DNA of 64,000 nucleotides from Diplodia intermedia (Eukaryota > Ascomycota > Dothideomycetes > Botryosphaeriales > Botryosphaeriaceae), in NCBI GenBank assembly GCA_021495925.1, contig JAKEKT010000095.1:80320-144319 (forward strand). Reading direction: 5' to 3'. Positions 10,881 to 22,400 of this stretch are shown piece after piece. A model generated the notes under the pieces. That model did no database searches. It saw nothing but the letters and a program-made list of their open reading frames with translations, and was not told where the DNA came from. The position numbers and the translations under genes were made by a program. The first letter of the stretch is position 1, and each line of letters starts with the position of its first letter.

Positions 10881-11504
10881 TGTTGCTTCTTGTTTTCCCT
10901 GCTCTTTTTGTGCCAGCAGTCCTTTGCGGCTCTTCTTGATTGCTGCGAGTGAGTGGAAATGGAAAAGAGCTATGTGGAGGCAGAGCAGATCATCGGCGAG
11001 TAAGCATGCAAATGCGTTCAAAAGAAAAATGAGGAATGGCTGCTTATTTTTCGAGTTGCAGGTCTCACATACAGGGTACTATGGGAACACTTTGGTGGAC
11101 GGGCCAAGAGGAGGGGGCCCGCACAAGGGCGCCACAACGGGCGCCCCCGACGGAGAGTGGATCAGCGAGTATGCGGTGCTCCCCCCACATCCCGACACTG
11201 TGGGGTATGGGTGACACGCACCCAACACATTCTTGGCTCCCTAACTCCGGCCTCTTGGTGGCTTCTGCTGGCGTTTCCGTGCAGGGCCGAGGCCGAGTTC
11301 CGGGTTCATCTTGCTGTCTGTCGCCCTCAGCTGCCGTCAGCTCCCCGCCCGAGCAATCACTTGCAGCGCGCTGCAGCAGACCCACCTACCCACCTTCCAA
11401 ACCTCCATCACCAAAGAAGACTCAAAAGCAAAGCGCGAAAACAACCACCCTCACCCCGGGGTTTCTCTTTTACTTCTCGCAGCCGAAGAGACGTAATCAC
11501 CACC
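10881..11504. other. Divergent promoter region
   Basis: This 624-bp stretch lies between the starts of the ALDH-like gene (leftward) and a small orphan gene (rightward). It is pyrimidine-rich from about 11390 to 11490. No TATA box or known operator stands out. Confidence 0.5.
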
Positions 11505-11948
11505 ATGTCTGTCACCACGACGTCGAACCAAACCTACTACAACACGGTCAACGTGCTCGCCGACTACGAACTCCACCACTCTCGATCGACTCCCTCGAAC
11601 GTCGCGCCTCCACCCAACCCCAATCCGAATCCGGCGGCAGCGGACCAAAACCCAGAAAACTGGCCCACCGACCGCCGCCGCATCCCACACTACCGGCCCG
11701 TCCAGCCCGACCTGGACCTGAGCACGAGGAGGGTCTATCTGAACCCGGCAGAGCGCGTCTTTGTGACGGTCATGTTCGTGGGCGTATGGGCGAATGGGGT
11801 GAGTGGGCACATTTTCCTTTTTACCATTTGTGGAAGAAGGGAAGGAAAGGTGCTAATATTTACAACCGGACAGAGCGCAGCGCAACTTTGGAGAAAGACG
11901 GGCGGGAAGTTGTGGAATATTCAGTATCGTATCGGGGGTGAATTTTGA
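11505..11948 (+). CDS. Small orphan protein, 122 aa
   Basis: Exons 11505-11798 and 11874-11948. The 75-nt intron has a GTGAGT donor, a GCTAAT branch-like site and an ACAG acceptor. The ATG lies in CACCATGTC, a strong start context. The first half is polar and Pro/Asn-rich (PPPNPNPNP). The second half is better ordered: TRRVYLNPAERVFVTVMFVGVWANG is amphipathic to hydrophobic and could be a membrane-associated helix, followed by a basic aromatic tail (LWRKTGGKLWNIQYRIGGEF). I do not recognise the family. Clean splicing and a continuous frame support a real gene. Confidence 0.65.
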   Translation: MSVTTTSNQTYYNTVNVLADYELHHSRSTPSNVAPPPNPNPNPAAADQNPENWPTDRRRIPHYRPVQPDLDLSTRRVYLNPAERVFVTVMFVGVWANGVSGHIFLFTICGRREGKVLIFTTGQSAAQLWRKTGGKLWNIQYRIGGEF

Positions 11949-12452
11949 GGATGGAGAGAAATACTTGCTTTAGATTTCAATTTGACTGGGTATTCCCGTT
12001 GAGGACGAGTTTAATTTCAGTTGGGGCCATTCTGAAGGACAGACATGTTCATTCCCGATCCAGTGAGAACTCAGCGGTCCTTTGGTTCGAGATACGAGCA
12101 CAACGTAAACTTGGCTTTATTCTGAAAGCGAGTCAGTATCTCCAAACTCGTGCTCGGACGAATCAGTCATGCTCGGAGCGGGAAGCAAGGGAGCACGCTA
12201 CGGGAATCACGCTCTCGGCACGGCCAAGTGGCGGGACAAGACTTTCGGCCCCACGCAATGCCACCACCACCATCGCACCAATGCTTTGTGGCTGCCCCGC
12301 GGCTGCTGCTGCTTACCGGCCCAAACGTCAGCTCCTCTGCCCTGACAGCTCGGCTCGCCACGACTCCTTGTAATAAGAAAAGTTCCCGACTCAGACTTCA
12401 AAGTTGTGATACCCTTTGCTAATTCTCTTGCTGACTGTGGACGAAATACACC
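11949..12452. other. Intergenic, promoter of the dioxygenase gene
   Basis: This 504-bp stretch separates two genes on the same strand. It should hold the 3' UTR of the orphan gene and the promoter of the dioxygenase. No specific element was recognised. Confidence 0.5.
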
Positions 12453-13446
12453 ATGCCCGCCGATATCACGCCCGTGCACTTCTTCTCCCATGGCTCGACC
12501 ATGATGCTGGGCGAGGAGTCAGACGCGGCGACGTACTGGAAGAAGTGCGGCGACGATGCCCTCGCACACGGCATCAAAGGCATCATAATGATGGTGAGAA
12601 AAGAAAAAAAAGAGAGAGAAACCAGACGAACAAAGCTCACTCACCTCCCCCCAGGGCGCGCACTGGGACGCCGACGGCGACCGGGTCGAAGTGGCCATGA
12701 ACCCGGCGCCGACCAAATCGCCCGTGGCCTACGTGCACCCGGACAAATACCAGCACTACGCGCTGAACCCGGACCTGGCGACGGGCAACCGGTGCATCGC
12801 GCTGCTGCGGGCGGCGGGCTTCCAGGCGCAGGGCAACGCGGCCTTCGACTGGATCCACGACACGTACCTGATCCTGATCCGCATGTTCCCGGGCGGCTGC
12901 CCGCCGACGACGCTGATTTCGATGAACGCGCGCTTCGACCCGCACTACCACGTCAAGATCGGCGCCGCGCTGCGCCCGCTGCGCAAGGAGGGCTACCTGC
13001 TGGTCGGCAGCGGCGGCGCCGTGCATAACCTGTACCGCAACGAGTGGGCGCCCATGGTCAGGTATTCCGACAACTTCGCCCAGCCCACCCCGCCCGAGCC
13101 CTGGGCCCTCGACTTCCGCCAGAGCGTCGAGGACGTCTTCCGGAACAACAGCGGCCCCCAGCTGAGGCGCGCCTTGACCCGCCTCATGAAGCATCCGCAG
13201 TATCGCGATGCGCAGGGCACCGATGACCATTTCATGGCGCTGATGTTCGTGGCGGGCGCCGCCGGGGATGAGGAGGATAGGGGGCAGTATGGGCGGTTGA
13301 TGGCTGAGACGTGGGAGTTGACGAATATGTGAGTGTTTTCCCTTTTTTTTCTCTTGTTGGACGTGCTGACTTCTTTCCTTTCGCGCAGGGCTAACTCGCA
13401 ATTTACAATCGGGACGTGGCCGGGGCAGGTGGCGGCTTCTGCTTAA
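12453..13446 (+). CDS. LigB/DODA-type extradiol dioxygenase
   Basis: Exons 12453-12593, 12655-13328 and 13389-13446 give 290 aa, the usual length of 4,5-DOPA dioxygenase-like proteins (about 260-300). These non-haem metal enzymes open catechol rings with O2. The metal-ligand pattern fits: His13 in FFSHGSTMML, His50 in GAHWDADG, and HFMALMFVAGAAG near the C-terminus in place of the family's HF.PL..AAGAAG. The block ALRPLRKEGYLLVGSGG corresponds to the conserved AL..LR..GVLI.GSG. It is cytosolic, with no signal peptide. The last exon encodes only about 19 residues but completes the family's end (ANSQFTIG). The natural substrate is unknown; fungal members may act on DOPA or other catechols. No neighbour points to an aromatic pathway. 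Confidence 0.92.
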
Positions 13447-14806
13447 AATGCTTTTGGGGATGGTTGGGGATGGGTGCTGGATGAGAGTGTTCAAGAGACT
13501 GCCCACTGCTCTATGCAAGGAAACCATACCCCGTTTCTTCAAGCACCGGGGAAGCGAGACTGTAGTTTTCTTTTGTTCTGAGAGCACCTTTATAGCGTTA
13601 ATCACATGATCTTAGGCTCTGTTGGCAATCACGGTACTCAATTGTCGGTCCTTAGCTGGAGGCTGTCACGAGCGGAACGAGTCGCGGAGGACCTACTTAT
13701 ACAGCCTTCCACCTTTCCAGGAAATCTGATTCAACGAACACGATTGCTTAGTAGAGCTATACCAGGCCGTTACCTACTCGGCCGTGCTTTGTTTTGGGTG
13801 ATACGCTGCCAGTGCTTTCTTTCTCCCCTTCCCTTGAGTATCGACTTATTTTACAGTACACTTCTTCGTGAAGACCAACATCAACATTGCTTTGTGATGA
13901 TCGTTAGCGTCTTTTACTTGTACAGCATGTCTACAGCTTTTCTGATATCTTTCGAAAAGCATATCCACAGCTGCGCGGCTCCAGAAAAACAAAAAGAAAA
14001 AGTCATCTGGAATTAACTTGGTTCCAGAAGCAGAATGCATCCCCAACGCAGTGAAGCTTATGCTCAGTTATGAAATTACATCGAAGGTGTGATGGCATTT
14101 ATATGTTTGGGAGATAATTTGATCACGTTGAAAGGATGACTAATAGGTGATACCAATGCCATACTCATACCAGTACGTGTGGGCGGATTGCGAAAGCAGA
14201 GACCGATCGTGGTGCTATTCTGAGTTCAGATGCGTCGGTAGTGTAGTTAATACAATGTACGCAAGATAAGAACGTTCTGGTATTGATAGATCCAAGATCT
14301 TCCGGAACTGTTGAAGAAACCAAGAAGGAACACTCTGCGGCCTTATGACCGTCAATGACTCTAAGCGCACCACCATGGCGGCGCTCGTTGTCTGAACGGT
14401 TGAAATTTCACAGTCAGACAGTGTGGAAGTCCGGAAGGGTGTGACCCTTGGTACACTTCCACAAATTCCGACAGCCAGTTCAGGGATGACCAAAGCTCTG
14501 CCGACTAGAGCCCGCACAGTTGAACGGTGCACCTTCTCGGTGGATTCGACACTCACCGAAGGAACAAATCCGGCACAGGGAGTGTAGTTCTGCCCAACGG
14601 TGACTAACACTGCTTGACTCAGCCACCGTGCGGCGGTCTGAAGTACATACAATAACCAGCATCTATATAATATTCTCCTATGCCCAAGTACCAGCCCAGG
14701 TCCTTGCTGCATCGACAACGTCTCCCGCCGCCAAGCCAAACTTCCCACAAGAGGGAACGACGCACCCACTTCCGCCATCCATAACCCAACCCACCACAAC
14801 AAACCA
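13447..14806. other. Intergenic, with an uncertain antisense frame
   Basis: The first 700 bp are comparatively A+T-rich and show nothing coding. A long frame without stops runs on the minus strand from about 14880 to 14215 but lacks an ATG at its head and overlaps the start of the RNA-ligase gene; it is treated as a finding. A TATA-like element at 14664 belongs to the RNA-ligase gene. Confidence 0.5.
14664..14672 (+). promoter_or_regulatory. TATA-like element of the RNA-ligase gene
   Basis: TATATAATA lies about 140 nt before the ATG at 14807 in a locally A+T-rich patch. The sequence and distance are the only support. Confidence 0.4.
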
Positions 14807-16243
14807 ATGACCGGACCAGCAACAACAACAACCTCTCCAACCATGGACACCACCACCACCACTTCCGCCGCACCCAACAAAGCAACCCTCTACCCCAAAA
14901 TCCCCAACGACATCCGCCCCCTCATCCGCACCCTAAAGGAACACCTCCGCAGCACCGATGCCACCCAACCAAGAGGCGGCCGCAGAAGCGAAGAAGCGCT
15001 CCGCATGACGGGCACGGTCAAGCTGCACGGCACGCACGCCGACATCCGGGTCGACCTCGCCGCGGGCGCCGGCGCCGTCGTCGCGCAGTCGCGCAACAAC
15101 GCCGCCCTCACGCCGGCCAGGGACAACTTCGGCTTCGCCGCGTTCTGCGTCGAGCGGCGGCCCGCCATCGTGGAGCTGGCGGGGCGGGTGCGCGGGCGAT
15201 GGCGTGAGCTGGGGCGGGAGTGGGGGAGGGGGCCTGCTCGTCGCATCTGCAAGAAGGACGACGGCGACGATGACGAGAAGGAGGAGGAAGAGGAGGAGGA
15301 GAAAAAGAACGACGACGACGACGACGACCGAAACATCACCGTCATCCTCGCCGGCGAGTGGATCGGGAACGGGATCCAGGCGCGGCCGCACACGGCCATC
15401 CGCAACCTCTCCCCGCGCCTCTTCGTCCTCTGCGGCATCCGCGTCGTCGTCGACGGCGCCGGGGCCCCGCCGGAAGAAGAAGAAGAAGAATATCACCGCC
15501 GCGTCAAGGCCGCCGCCATGTGGGAGCCCATCGAGCGCTACGCCGACATCGCCGACGAGCCCGCGCGCCTCTACAACATCAGCCGCGGCGGCTTCTTCCA
15601 CCTCCAGCTCAAGGTGACGACGACCCACGACGGCTACGACAACGACGAGGACAACGACAACGACTCATTGCACAAATACGGCAACGTCACCACCGCCGCC
15701 GACGTCGCTTCCTTCCTCGCCGAAGCCCGGCGCCTGACCGACGCGGTGCACGCGCGCTGCCCGTTCGGGGCCTCGCTGGGCGCCGAGGGCCCGGGCGAGG
15801 GCATCGTGTGGACGCCGGGTCCGATGCGGGGGGACCGGGAGCTCGACGACGTGCCGAACGTGCCCGGCTTCTGGCTGAAGACGAAGGCGGAGGACTTCGA
15901 GGGCGGCAGGCCGAGGAGGAGGGATCCGAACGAGCAGGCTCCGGCTAGAGATGAGGTTAAGGAGAGGGTCGTGGAGGCCTTCTTGCGACGGGCCTGCTAT
16001 CAGGGTAGGCTCGAGCAGGGCTGGGACTACCTGCGGGAAATGCATGTGGAGAGGGACGTAAAGGGCCTGGGGAGGTTCCTGTCTTGGGTCCTGGATGATA
16101 TCCAGGTGGAGGAGAAGGAGGAGATTGCCGAGTTGAAGCTCAGTGGGAGTTGGAAGAAGGGGGCTATTAATCTGGCGAGGACTTGGTATTTGAGGCAGCT
16201 CGAAAAGGGAAATGGAAACAGGGATGAGGCGGCGACTGTCTGA
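14807..16243 (+). CDS. RNA-ligase-domain protein with acidic insertions
   Basis: One exon of 478 aa. It belongs to the nucleotidyltransferase superfamily of the T4 Rnl2/RNA_ligase type, which activates 5'-phosphate ends through a lysyl-AMP. Visible motifs are motif I VKLHGTHAD with the AMP-accepting Lys72, a downstream SRN block (QSRNNAAL), ILAGEWIGNGIQ matching the motif III/IIIa glutamate region, GEGIVW matching motif IV, and WLKTKAEDF matching motif V with two lysines. Between these are three acidic low-complexity insertions, DDDEKEEEEEEEKKNDDDDD, PPEEEEEEY and NDEDNDND, that look like surface loops. The N-terminus is Thr-rich and may be disordered; a second ATG at 14843 could be the true start. 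The C-terminal 80 residues are helical and may be a lineage-specific extension. No signal peptide is seen. The cellular substrate is unknown. Confidence 0.88.
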   Translation: MTGPATTTTSPTMDTTTTTSAAPNKATLYPKIPNDIRPLIRTLKEHLRSTDATQPRGGRRSEEALRMTGTVKLHGTHADIRVDLAAGAGAVVAQSRNNAALTPARDNFGFAAFCVERRPAIVELAGRVRGRWRELGREWGRGPARRICKKDDGDDDEKEEEEEEEKKNDDDDDDRNITVILAGEWIGNGIQARPHTAIRNLSPRLFVLCGIRVVVDGAGAPPEEEEEEYHRRVKAAAMWEPIERYADIADEPARLYNISRGGFFHLQLKVTTTHDGYDNDEDNDNDSLHKYGNVTTAADVASFLAEARRLTDAVHARCPFGASLGAEGPGEGIVWTPGPMRGDRELDDVPNVPGFWLKTKAEDFEGGRPRRRDPNEQAPARDEVKERVVEAFLRRACYQGRLEQGWDYLREMHVERDVKGLGRFLSWVLDDIQVEEKEEIAELKLSGSWKKGAINLARTWYLRQLEKGNGNRDEAATV

Positions 16244-17233
16244 GCTTCCACTGCATAGGTTGGTTGGGGTCAGTGAAAGACTGCACGGTGTGCTCTGGTA
16301 TTTTTTTTAGCATTCCTTTTCCCTTCGAGTTTGTTGTTCAAGAGTATAGACTGGTGTACCGAGTAAGGAATAGTTGCAGTTTAGAGATGCCATTGGTGCA
16401 TTGGACACAGAGAAGAGAGAGGTTTATGGTATTCGATAGATTGCGTTTTCATGAGCGGATAATATAAGATTCGTTTGGTAATGGTTTCGGTTGGATTCCA
16501 TTGGTGAGTTGTGGTTTTTTTTTTTTTTTTTTTGAGTTTAAGAGCCAACGAAGGGCCCAGCCCATAGTTGTTACCGACTGTGTGGCTTCTACAGGCTGCG
16601 CTTCAAAGCGCGTATCCTGTCTAATCCGTAAAGTATTTACGCCGAAGTTAGAAAGGTTGCAGCTCCTGTACAAAGAGCAAATGCGTGCTGAAGATCGAAA
16701 CTGTACTGCTGAGCTGTTCCACCCTGGAACCGCCGCGCCGCTGCGGCTTGCTGGGATCCGTGAAACCACCAATGATCCTCATCTCTTACCTCAGTCCTCT
16801 TTCTGTTTGGGGCCATGACAGCACTTGATGAGCGGCCTCAAAGCTCAAGAAGTAGTGGTTTATCCTCCGATGCTTTTTCGTAGATCTGATCGTACATTCG
16901 TGTCCGTTGGTAGCCTTCGTTCAACCCTCCCCAGCCACCGTTACCGCTGCATCTTTGACGAACTCCACATGCAAAGACTGAGTCCCGGTGCGGCGTTCGG
17001 CGATGGCTGGAGACAGATGTCTTCCAGCATAGTTTGTTGTCCTTGGCTCTGGGGTAGATTGCTCTTGGCCACGCTCATCCAGAAATCCCGATGAAGCAAC
17101 ACGGGTGCAGGATACGTGCAGCGAGCTTGACGAACAGCCGCAGATCCGCAACACCCGCTCGCAACATCATCCAACCGAAACACCCAGCGTCATCCGTTCT
17201 CGTCCTTGAAGAGACGAAGCTGACGCGAAGCCA
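16244..17233. other. Intergenic between convergent genes
   Basis: This is 3' flank of the RNA-ligase gene and 3' flank of the leftward Zn2Cys6 gene. It has a T19 run at 16515-16533. No open frame has coding features. Confidence 0.5.
16515..16533. repeat. T19 homopolymer
   Basis: A run of 19 T residues lies about 270 nt past the RNA-ligase stop. It may be a simple mononucleotide repeat or a relic of an inserted poly(A) tail (A on the minus strand). No flanking target duplication was seen. Confidence 0.5.
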
Positions 17234-18593
17234 CTACGACGGCACCCAGCCGATCTCCTCGATGGGCCACCTGAGCAAGGCGCGGTAATAGGGATCCAGC
17301 TGGCCGTAGATGAGCGAGATGAGGTGGGTGCCCCACCCCTTAACCCACCACAGCGAGTCAAGGCGGTGCAGCAGCGCGCTGTAGTAGCCGAAGATGAGCA
17401 ATGCGTGCGGGCGGAACTGAGTCAGCAGCGCGAGGTATTCGTCTGAGACACGGTAGATCCAGATGAATATGGAACGGACCTCGCTGTCCGTGGCGCGCGA
17501 GCCGGAGCGGCGCGAGAAGTAGGCGTAGGCGCGCGACAGCTTGTCCGTCGCCTCGAGGTAGACGCGCAGCTCGTCGGGAATGTCGGCGTTGCCGTCGGTG
17601 TCGGCGGCATCCGGGTCGGCGTTGAAGTCGCGCTGCAGGAAGCGGCGCAGCGTCTTGAGATGCTCCTGCTCCTGGTCCTCGGGCGGCGGGCCGTCCTCCT
17701 CGGCCAGCTCCGAGTCCAGCACCGGCACGTTGGCGCGGTGCACCATGCCGGCGATGTTGTCGGAGAGGATCCACTCGCGCGACGTGTCGGCCACGGAGCT
17801 GACTCCCCGCAGCAGGAACAGCCAATTCGTAATGCCGCCGCTGCCGTCGCCGCCCACGATCAGGAAGTCGTTGGGCCGCCGCGGCGTCGCGAGAGACAGC
17901 ACCGCCGTCAGCACCGCGAAGACGAACACGGCCGACCCGTTCTCGGGCGTCAGGTTCTGCAGCATCTCCATGGGCTCGCGCAAGCTGAGGCGGTGCTGTG
18001 CCAAGGCGCGCTCGACGTAGAAGTCGCGCGCGTCGGGCTCCTGCTTGAATTGGGCCATGTGCAGCCCCGACACGGCCAGCAGCGCGCGCAGCACGAAGTC
18101 GTGGCGGAAGGCGATGCGCGGCACCTCGAGCCGCCAGAGATTGCGGATCTCGGGGATGGACGACATGGTGTGCGACGTCGAGGTGATGAAGTTGTACATC
18201 AACTCCAGGTCGACGACATTGAGCGCCAAGCCGGGGTCCTGGTCGTGGTACAGCGGGGTCGGGCTGCCCATCATGAAGCGCGGGTCAATGGGCGGCATGT
18301 CGCCGTCGCCGTCGCCCATGCTGGTGTCCTGCGGCGACGTCGAGCCGCATGCTTGGGTGTTGGTTGCGGGCGACTGTGGAGTCGTCGCCGGCGTCGAGTC
18401 CAGGTAGTCGCACCGTATGCGGTGCTTGACACAGTTGCCACACTCGGGCTTTACCTCATCGCACTGCGGGGACGTGAGCGGGCAGGCAGGGGTGCGATCG
18501 AGGCTGCTTTGCACTCACCTTGACCTTGCGCCGCTTGCAGTTGGTGCAGCCCGTCCTGGACTTGCGGTGACCCTTGCGCGGCCGAGGAGGCAT
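17234..18593 (-). CDS. Zn(II)2Cys6 transcription factor, Upc2/fungal_trans_2 type
   Basis: Exons 18593-18519 and 18463-17234 give 434 aa. The 55-nt intron splits the zinc cluster, and splicing restores CTNCKRRKVKCDE and then PECGNCVKHRIRC, the six-cysteine binuclear cluster that binds DNA, with a basic lead (MPPRPRKGHRKSRTG). A Thr/Pro/Ser linker follows. From about residue 90 comes a helical regulatory domain (LELMYNFITSTSHTMSS, FVLRALLAVSGLHMAQF) of the kind seen in sterol-uptake-control (Upc2-like) and related fungal regulators. It is nuclear. The end (HALLIFGYYSALLHRLDSLW, YYRALLRWPIEEIGW) is also typical of that group. Targets are unknown. The long opposite-strand frame over this gene is a G+C shadow. 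Confidence 0.93.
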
Positions 18594-19109
18594 CGTCGGT
18601 TGTTGAGGCTTGTCGAGCCGGCAGTGGAGCAGACGGGCGTGCCTCTGTTTATCAAGGTGTTGCAGCAAGGACGCCGTGTAGTGGCAGGTGCCTGGCTCCA
18701 GACAGCAAAAGCTAAAATTAGGCGCTATTCGACGCAGCTAAGATGCCCCTCAAGTTAAGCCTCACGACGCGTCAAAGCGACACACCAATCACGGGCCGCT
18801 CAAATGGCGCGGAAGTCTGGGATCCGGCTGATCCGAGCACAGCCCTATCACGCTCCGCCCTCGCCCGCCATCTTCCGAGGCTTGGCTCATTTGCTTAGAA
18901 CCTATGTTTAGCTGCTAAAATCCATCTATGCGTCCAGCCTGCTAATGCTAGTCACCGCCCGGCCTCTTGGCTCGAGCCGGTGCGTAAACTCAGAATCCTG
19001 CCGCTCGCGTGCTGCTCCAATCGAAACGCCCGTGCCTGCGTTCCGCCGTCTTGCCCATGATCCAGCCATCCAGAACGCCAGTGCATCTATTGTACAGCCA
19101 GTGCTGGAC
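18594..19109. other. Intergenic, promoter of the Zn2Cys6 gene
   Basis: This 516-bp stretch lies between the regulator's ATG and the stop of the upstream Rsc9 gene on the same strand. No recognised control element was found. Confidence 0.5.
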
Positions 19110-22100
19110 TCAACCCCCCGCACTGCTAATGTCCCGCAGGAGATCAAAGATCCCCTCCTTCAGCGATTGGTTGTGCGCCATGACGAAGAACAGATCGTCC
19201 TTTACCGGCGCGAACACCCGTCTCACCCAGCCCCCCTCTCCAGCCTCCATGTCCGTGTCCTCGCCGGGCCCCTTGCTGGCTTGCGCCGCCATCGTGCTCA
19301 GCCGCCTGGCAAGATTACGTAGTACCATTGCAGATGCCCCAGACAGGCTCTGCGCAACACTTCGCTCGTCCATTGCTGTATTGAGCCACCTGATCTCGCT
19401 GCTCTGATCTCCTCTGACGTTTCCACGCAGAGACCCAACCGCTCCGTGATACTGTTGAGCTTCCGGCGCAGAACTACCAGTCTGGTTGTGTTGGTTCCGT
19501 ATTTGCGACTTCTCCGAGCTGTCCGGCAGATGCGTCTGCACATGCTTTCCAACCTCAAAGACCGTGGGCTCCTCGCCTGCCCTGCCAAAGTGCAAGCAGC
19601 CTGCCCACCGGCAGTCCAGCTTCTTCGGCTTCTCGTTTGCCTCGCTACCCTCGCTAATTCCGTTGGTAGCGGGCTCCTCAACCTGCCATTTCCCATTCGA
19701 ATCTTTGCTGAGCCCAAGATGCGTCTGCAAGACATGCTCCCATATCTGCTTCGGTTCTTTTACAAACTCACCACACTCCTCTCCCCCAGCTTGCGAGCCT
19801 GAGGGAAATGAAGGTGGCGACACCCATCGGCACTTGATGTACGGCCGGTTCCTCAGGTCCACTGGGATAGTCCGGGGCCGGATACCCTTGATGGTGTATT
19901 TTTGCACGCCTCCGGCAGTAATGACTTGCGCTGCTGCTGAGGGGAACGTGTTAGAAACATTGGTGATGAAATCTTTAGCGGCCATCATAGGCTTTGGCGC
20001 CTTTGCCGGAGTCGCAGGTGGTGCCGTGCTTCCAGGTGTCGAAGGCAATGACGACGATTGCTGCTGAGTTGTGAGCTTCTGGATAGGTGCCTGGAAAGCC
20101 GCGTTGTAGGCTGTCCAGAGGGCGATCTGCGTGATTTCTCCCGAGGAATCCTCTTCGAAGCACGTCTTGAGCCTGCAGCAAAGTTAGATTATATAGGTAC
20201 GGGGAGGCTAGAAACAAACCATTGCGAGCTACGATCAGGTTCGTCGAGAGATAGTAGCTGATCGATGATCGAAGTGGCAAGCTTCGGTGCCGTCTCAGCC
20301 GCAGTGTTGGTTGGCTTGCCTGGTGCCTTCGTCGGTACTGGTAGCCTGATTGTCTGTGCATTGTAGAGCAGTAGCCTGACCAGTTGCTTCACAAGCCCCT
20401 CAACGTCAGTGTGCTGCGTCAACGTCTCCACATTTTCGGTGGTGGCAGTGTAAAGGTAAAGGAAGTCCAGGCATGCTTCACGTAACTGCTCATCTTCCAC
20501 TAGCAGCCACTCGCACACGTGCTGAATGACCTGGGGTGGTACGTTGATCAGTTCGTATCTCGGATTCGCGTTCATTGCTATCCGAGACAAGGCCCGTAGC
20601 GCAGTAATAATGGTTCCACGATCGCTAGAATCCAGCTGGGCAAGCAGCGTCTGATACAGGTGATGTTCCGAGTTAAGGATCCAATATCTGGACAACTGCT
20701 CGGCGATTTCGAGCGCGTAGTGCTTCAGCTCAATGACAGAAGACCGGGGAGGAAGGTTGAGAGCAATGGTGATGAAATCCTGAATCAATGGCAACTGGGC
20801 AACGTAGTGAGCGTTCGCCTCAAGCATCACAAGGTTACGAATGACCAGCCCGGCCTCATTGACGCGGCCAAGCGACTCGCTGAATTCTCTGGTCTGCACG
20901 TCGTCTGTAAAGTCCAGCAGCGGGTGCGATCGGATTTTCTGGAGCAACTTCGCCGTTCCACTGATCGCATTCAGCGTATCATTGCTTTCCAGAGACTCGT
21001 CCTCGTTGTAGCAAATCTCCCAATGGAACCCGTAAAAGAGCGTGCTGACGTCGAGAAGCCGGCCAATTAGAGCTTCAGCGAGGCCGGGGAAGCCGTCGAA
21101 CCGATATTTGTCTCCTCGCTCGTGTGAAATCTTCACGAGGTGATGCAGAGCGTAAGCTTGTTCTTCGACGTTGCCCGATTGGAGGGAAAGTAGGGCCCTG
21201 ATGTATATGTTTGGTCCGGTAAAGCCAGCTGCAGAGCGAGTGCGCAATTAGCGCTGAACCCAAAGTAAAATGCGCACGACAACTTACTTCCTGGCAGCAT
21301 CATCCCCTTGTTCTGCGGAGGCTGCCTCGCGTACCTGCTCGTCATCCTGCTGCGGAGGCCGCGGAAGTGCTCTGGGTTGTTGCTGGGCGTCATAACAGGC
21401 TTGACGTTCGAAGGGACGACCGGCTTCGGCTCATAGTTCGCGATGATGCTCATGCTGTTACCGCCTCCGCTGAAAGAGCCATTGGGCTGCGGGTATGATC
21501 CTGGGGTAGGGGAGTTGTGCTGGCCTGAAGAGCGCGTTTGTCTTGACGAGACCTCTGGCTGGAAGAGAACGCGCTGGGGCGGGGCCTGTCGAAGAGCTGC
21601 AGAGCGTGGGTTAGTCGTTTCTGGAGATTGATTGCCCATGGCGAGATTGAGGGTCAGACGTTGGTGACTTGGGGTCGAGGGGTAGGAATGATGGGTGACC
21701 AAACAAGGCGCACGCGTTTGACACCACTCACCTCGAGTCACGCGTCCGGTACTACCGGGGGGACCATCGAGATCCATCTTGTCCTCCTTCGGTGTTTTCT
21801 GGGGTTCGTCCTCCGATTCGTCGCTGTCTTTATCTTGGCCGTTCGTCAGGCTCTCGAGCTCGCGATTGTTTGAAGCGGAGAAGTTCTCCCTGGTGCGCCT
21901 AAGAAGGTCGCCGCCCTTTGCAGAGACGTGCTCGAGGATCTCCTTTGGCGGAGGCTCCTTGCCGTGGAAATGCTTGATCTCGTATGCTCTGGGTTGCGTT
22001 AGCAACGAAGTCGATGCGGCGTTCTGACGGCACGTACGCAAGGTTCTTGTAGTAGGCCTTCTTGACGATGAAAGCCTGGGTTGTAGGATTCTGGTCGGGA

Positions 22101-22400
22101 GGAATGAAGTCGGCGGCGATGCGGCGCCAGGCGAGTTTGTTGTTCTTGGTATCGGAGACCTTGTCGTATCCACCTTCCTCGCAGACACGTTGGTACAGTT
22201 GAAACAGGTTCAGGTGCCGCTGACCGACTTTCGGTTCGCGGTCGAGCGTGGTGCTAGGCCAAGGTTAGAGGCAGGCGGCAAGCAAGGGAGGGGCGGAGCG
22301 TGTACCCTCTCTTTGCGTGGTAATCTTCAAGCTTGTTCATGAAGTCGTCATACTCAGGCGTGCGCTCGATCGAGGATTCGCGCGGCCTCTCTGGCGCCAT
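19110..22400 (-). CDS. rsc9: Chromatin-remodelling complex subunit Rsc9 (ARID and C2H2)
   Basis: Six exons: 22400-22306, 22253-22038, 21988-21732, 21596-21288, 21228-20220 and 20172-19110, 982 aa. All introns have good signals (CTAAC branch sites in several); the third is 135 nt, the others 47-59. Residues from about 10 to 105 form an ARID domain (YDDFMNKLEDYHAKRG, LFQLYQRVCEEGGYDKV, AWRRIAADF), which binds DNA. A disordered Pro/Ser region follows, then a long helical armadillo-like region (NVEEQAYALHHLVKISHERG onward). Near the C-terminus two C2H2-type fingers are visible: CRWV with ECGEFVKEPKQIWEHVLQTH, and CRWAGC with KHVQTHL. This order matches Rsc9, the ARID subunit of the ATP-dependent RSC nucleosome remodeller in the nucleus. 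It shares a 396-bp divergent promoter with a Rec114-like gene. Confidence 0.93.

Noticed and set aside
17660..18523. 287-codon plus-strand frame over the Zn2Cys6 gene
   Set aside because: Arg/Val/His-rich mirror of the real gene; crosses its intron without any splice logic of its own.
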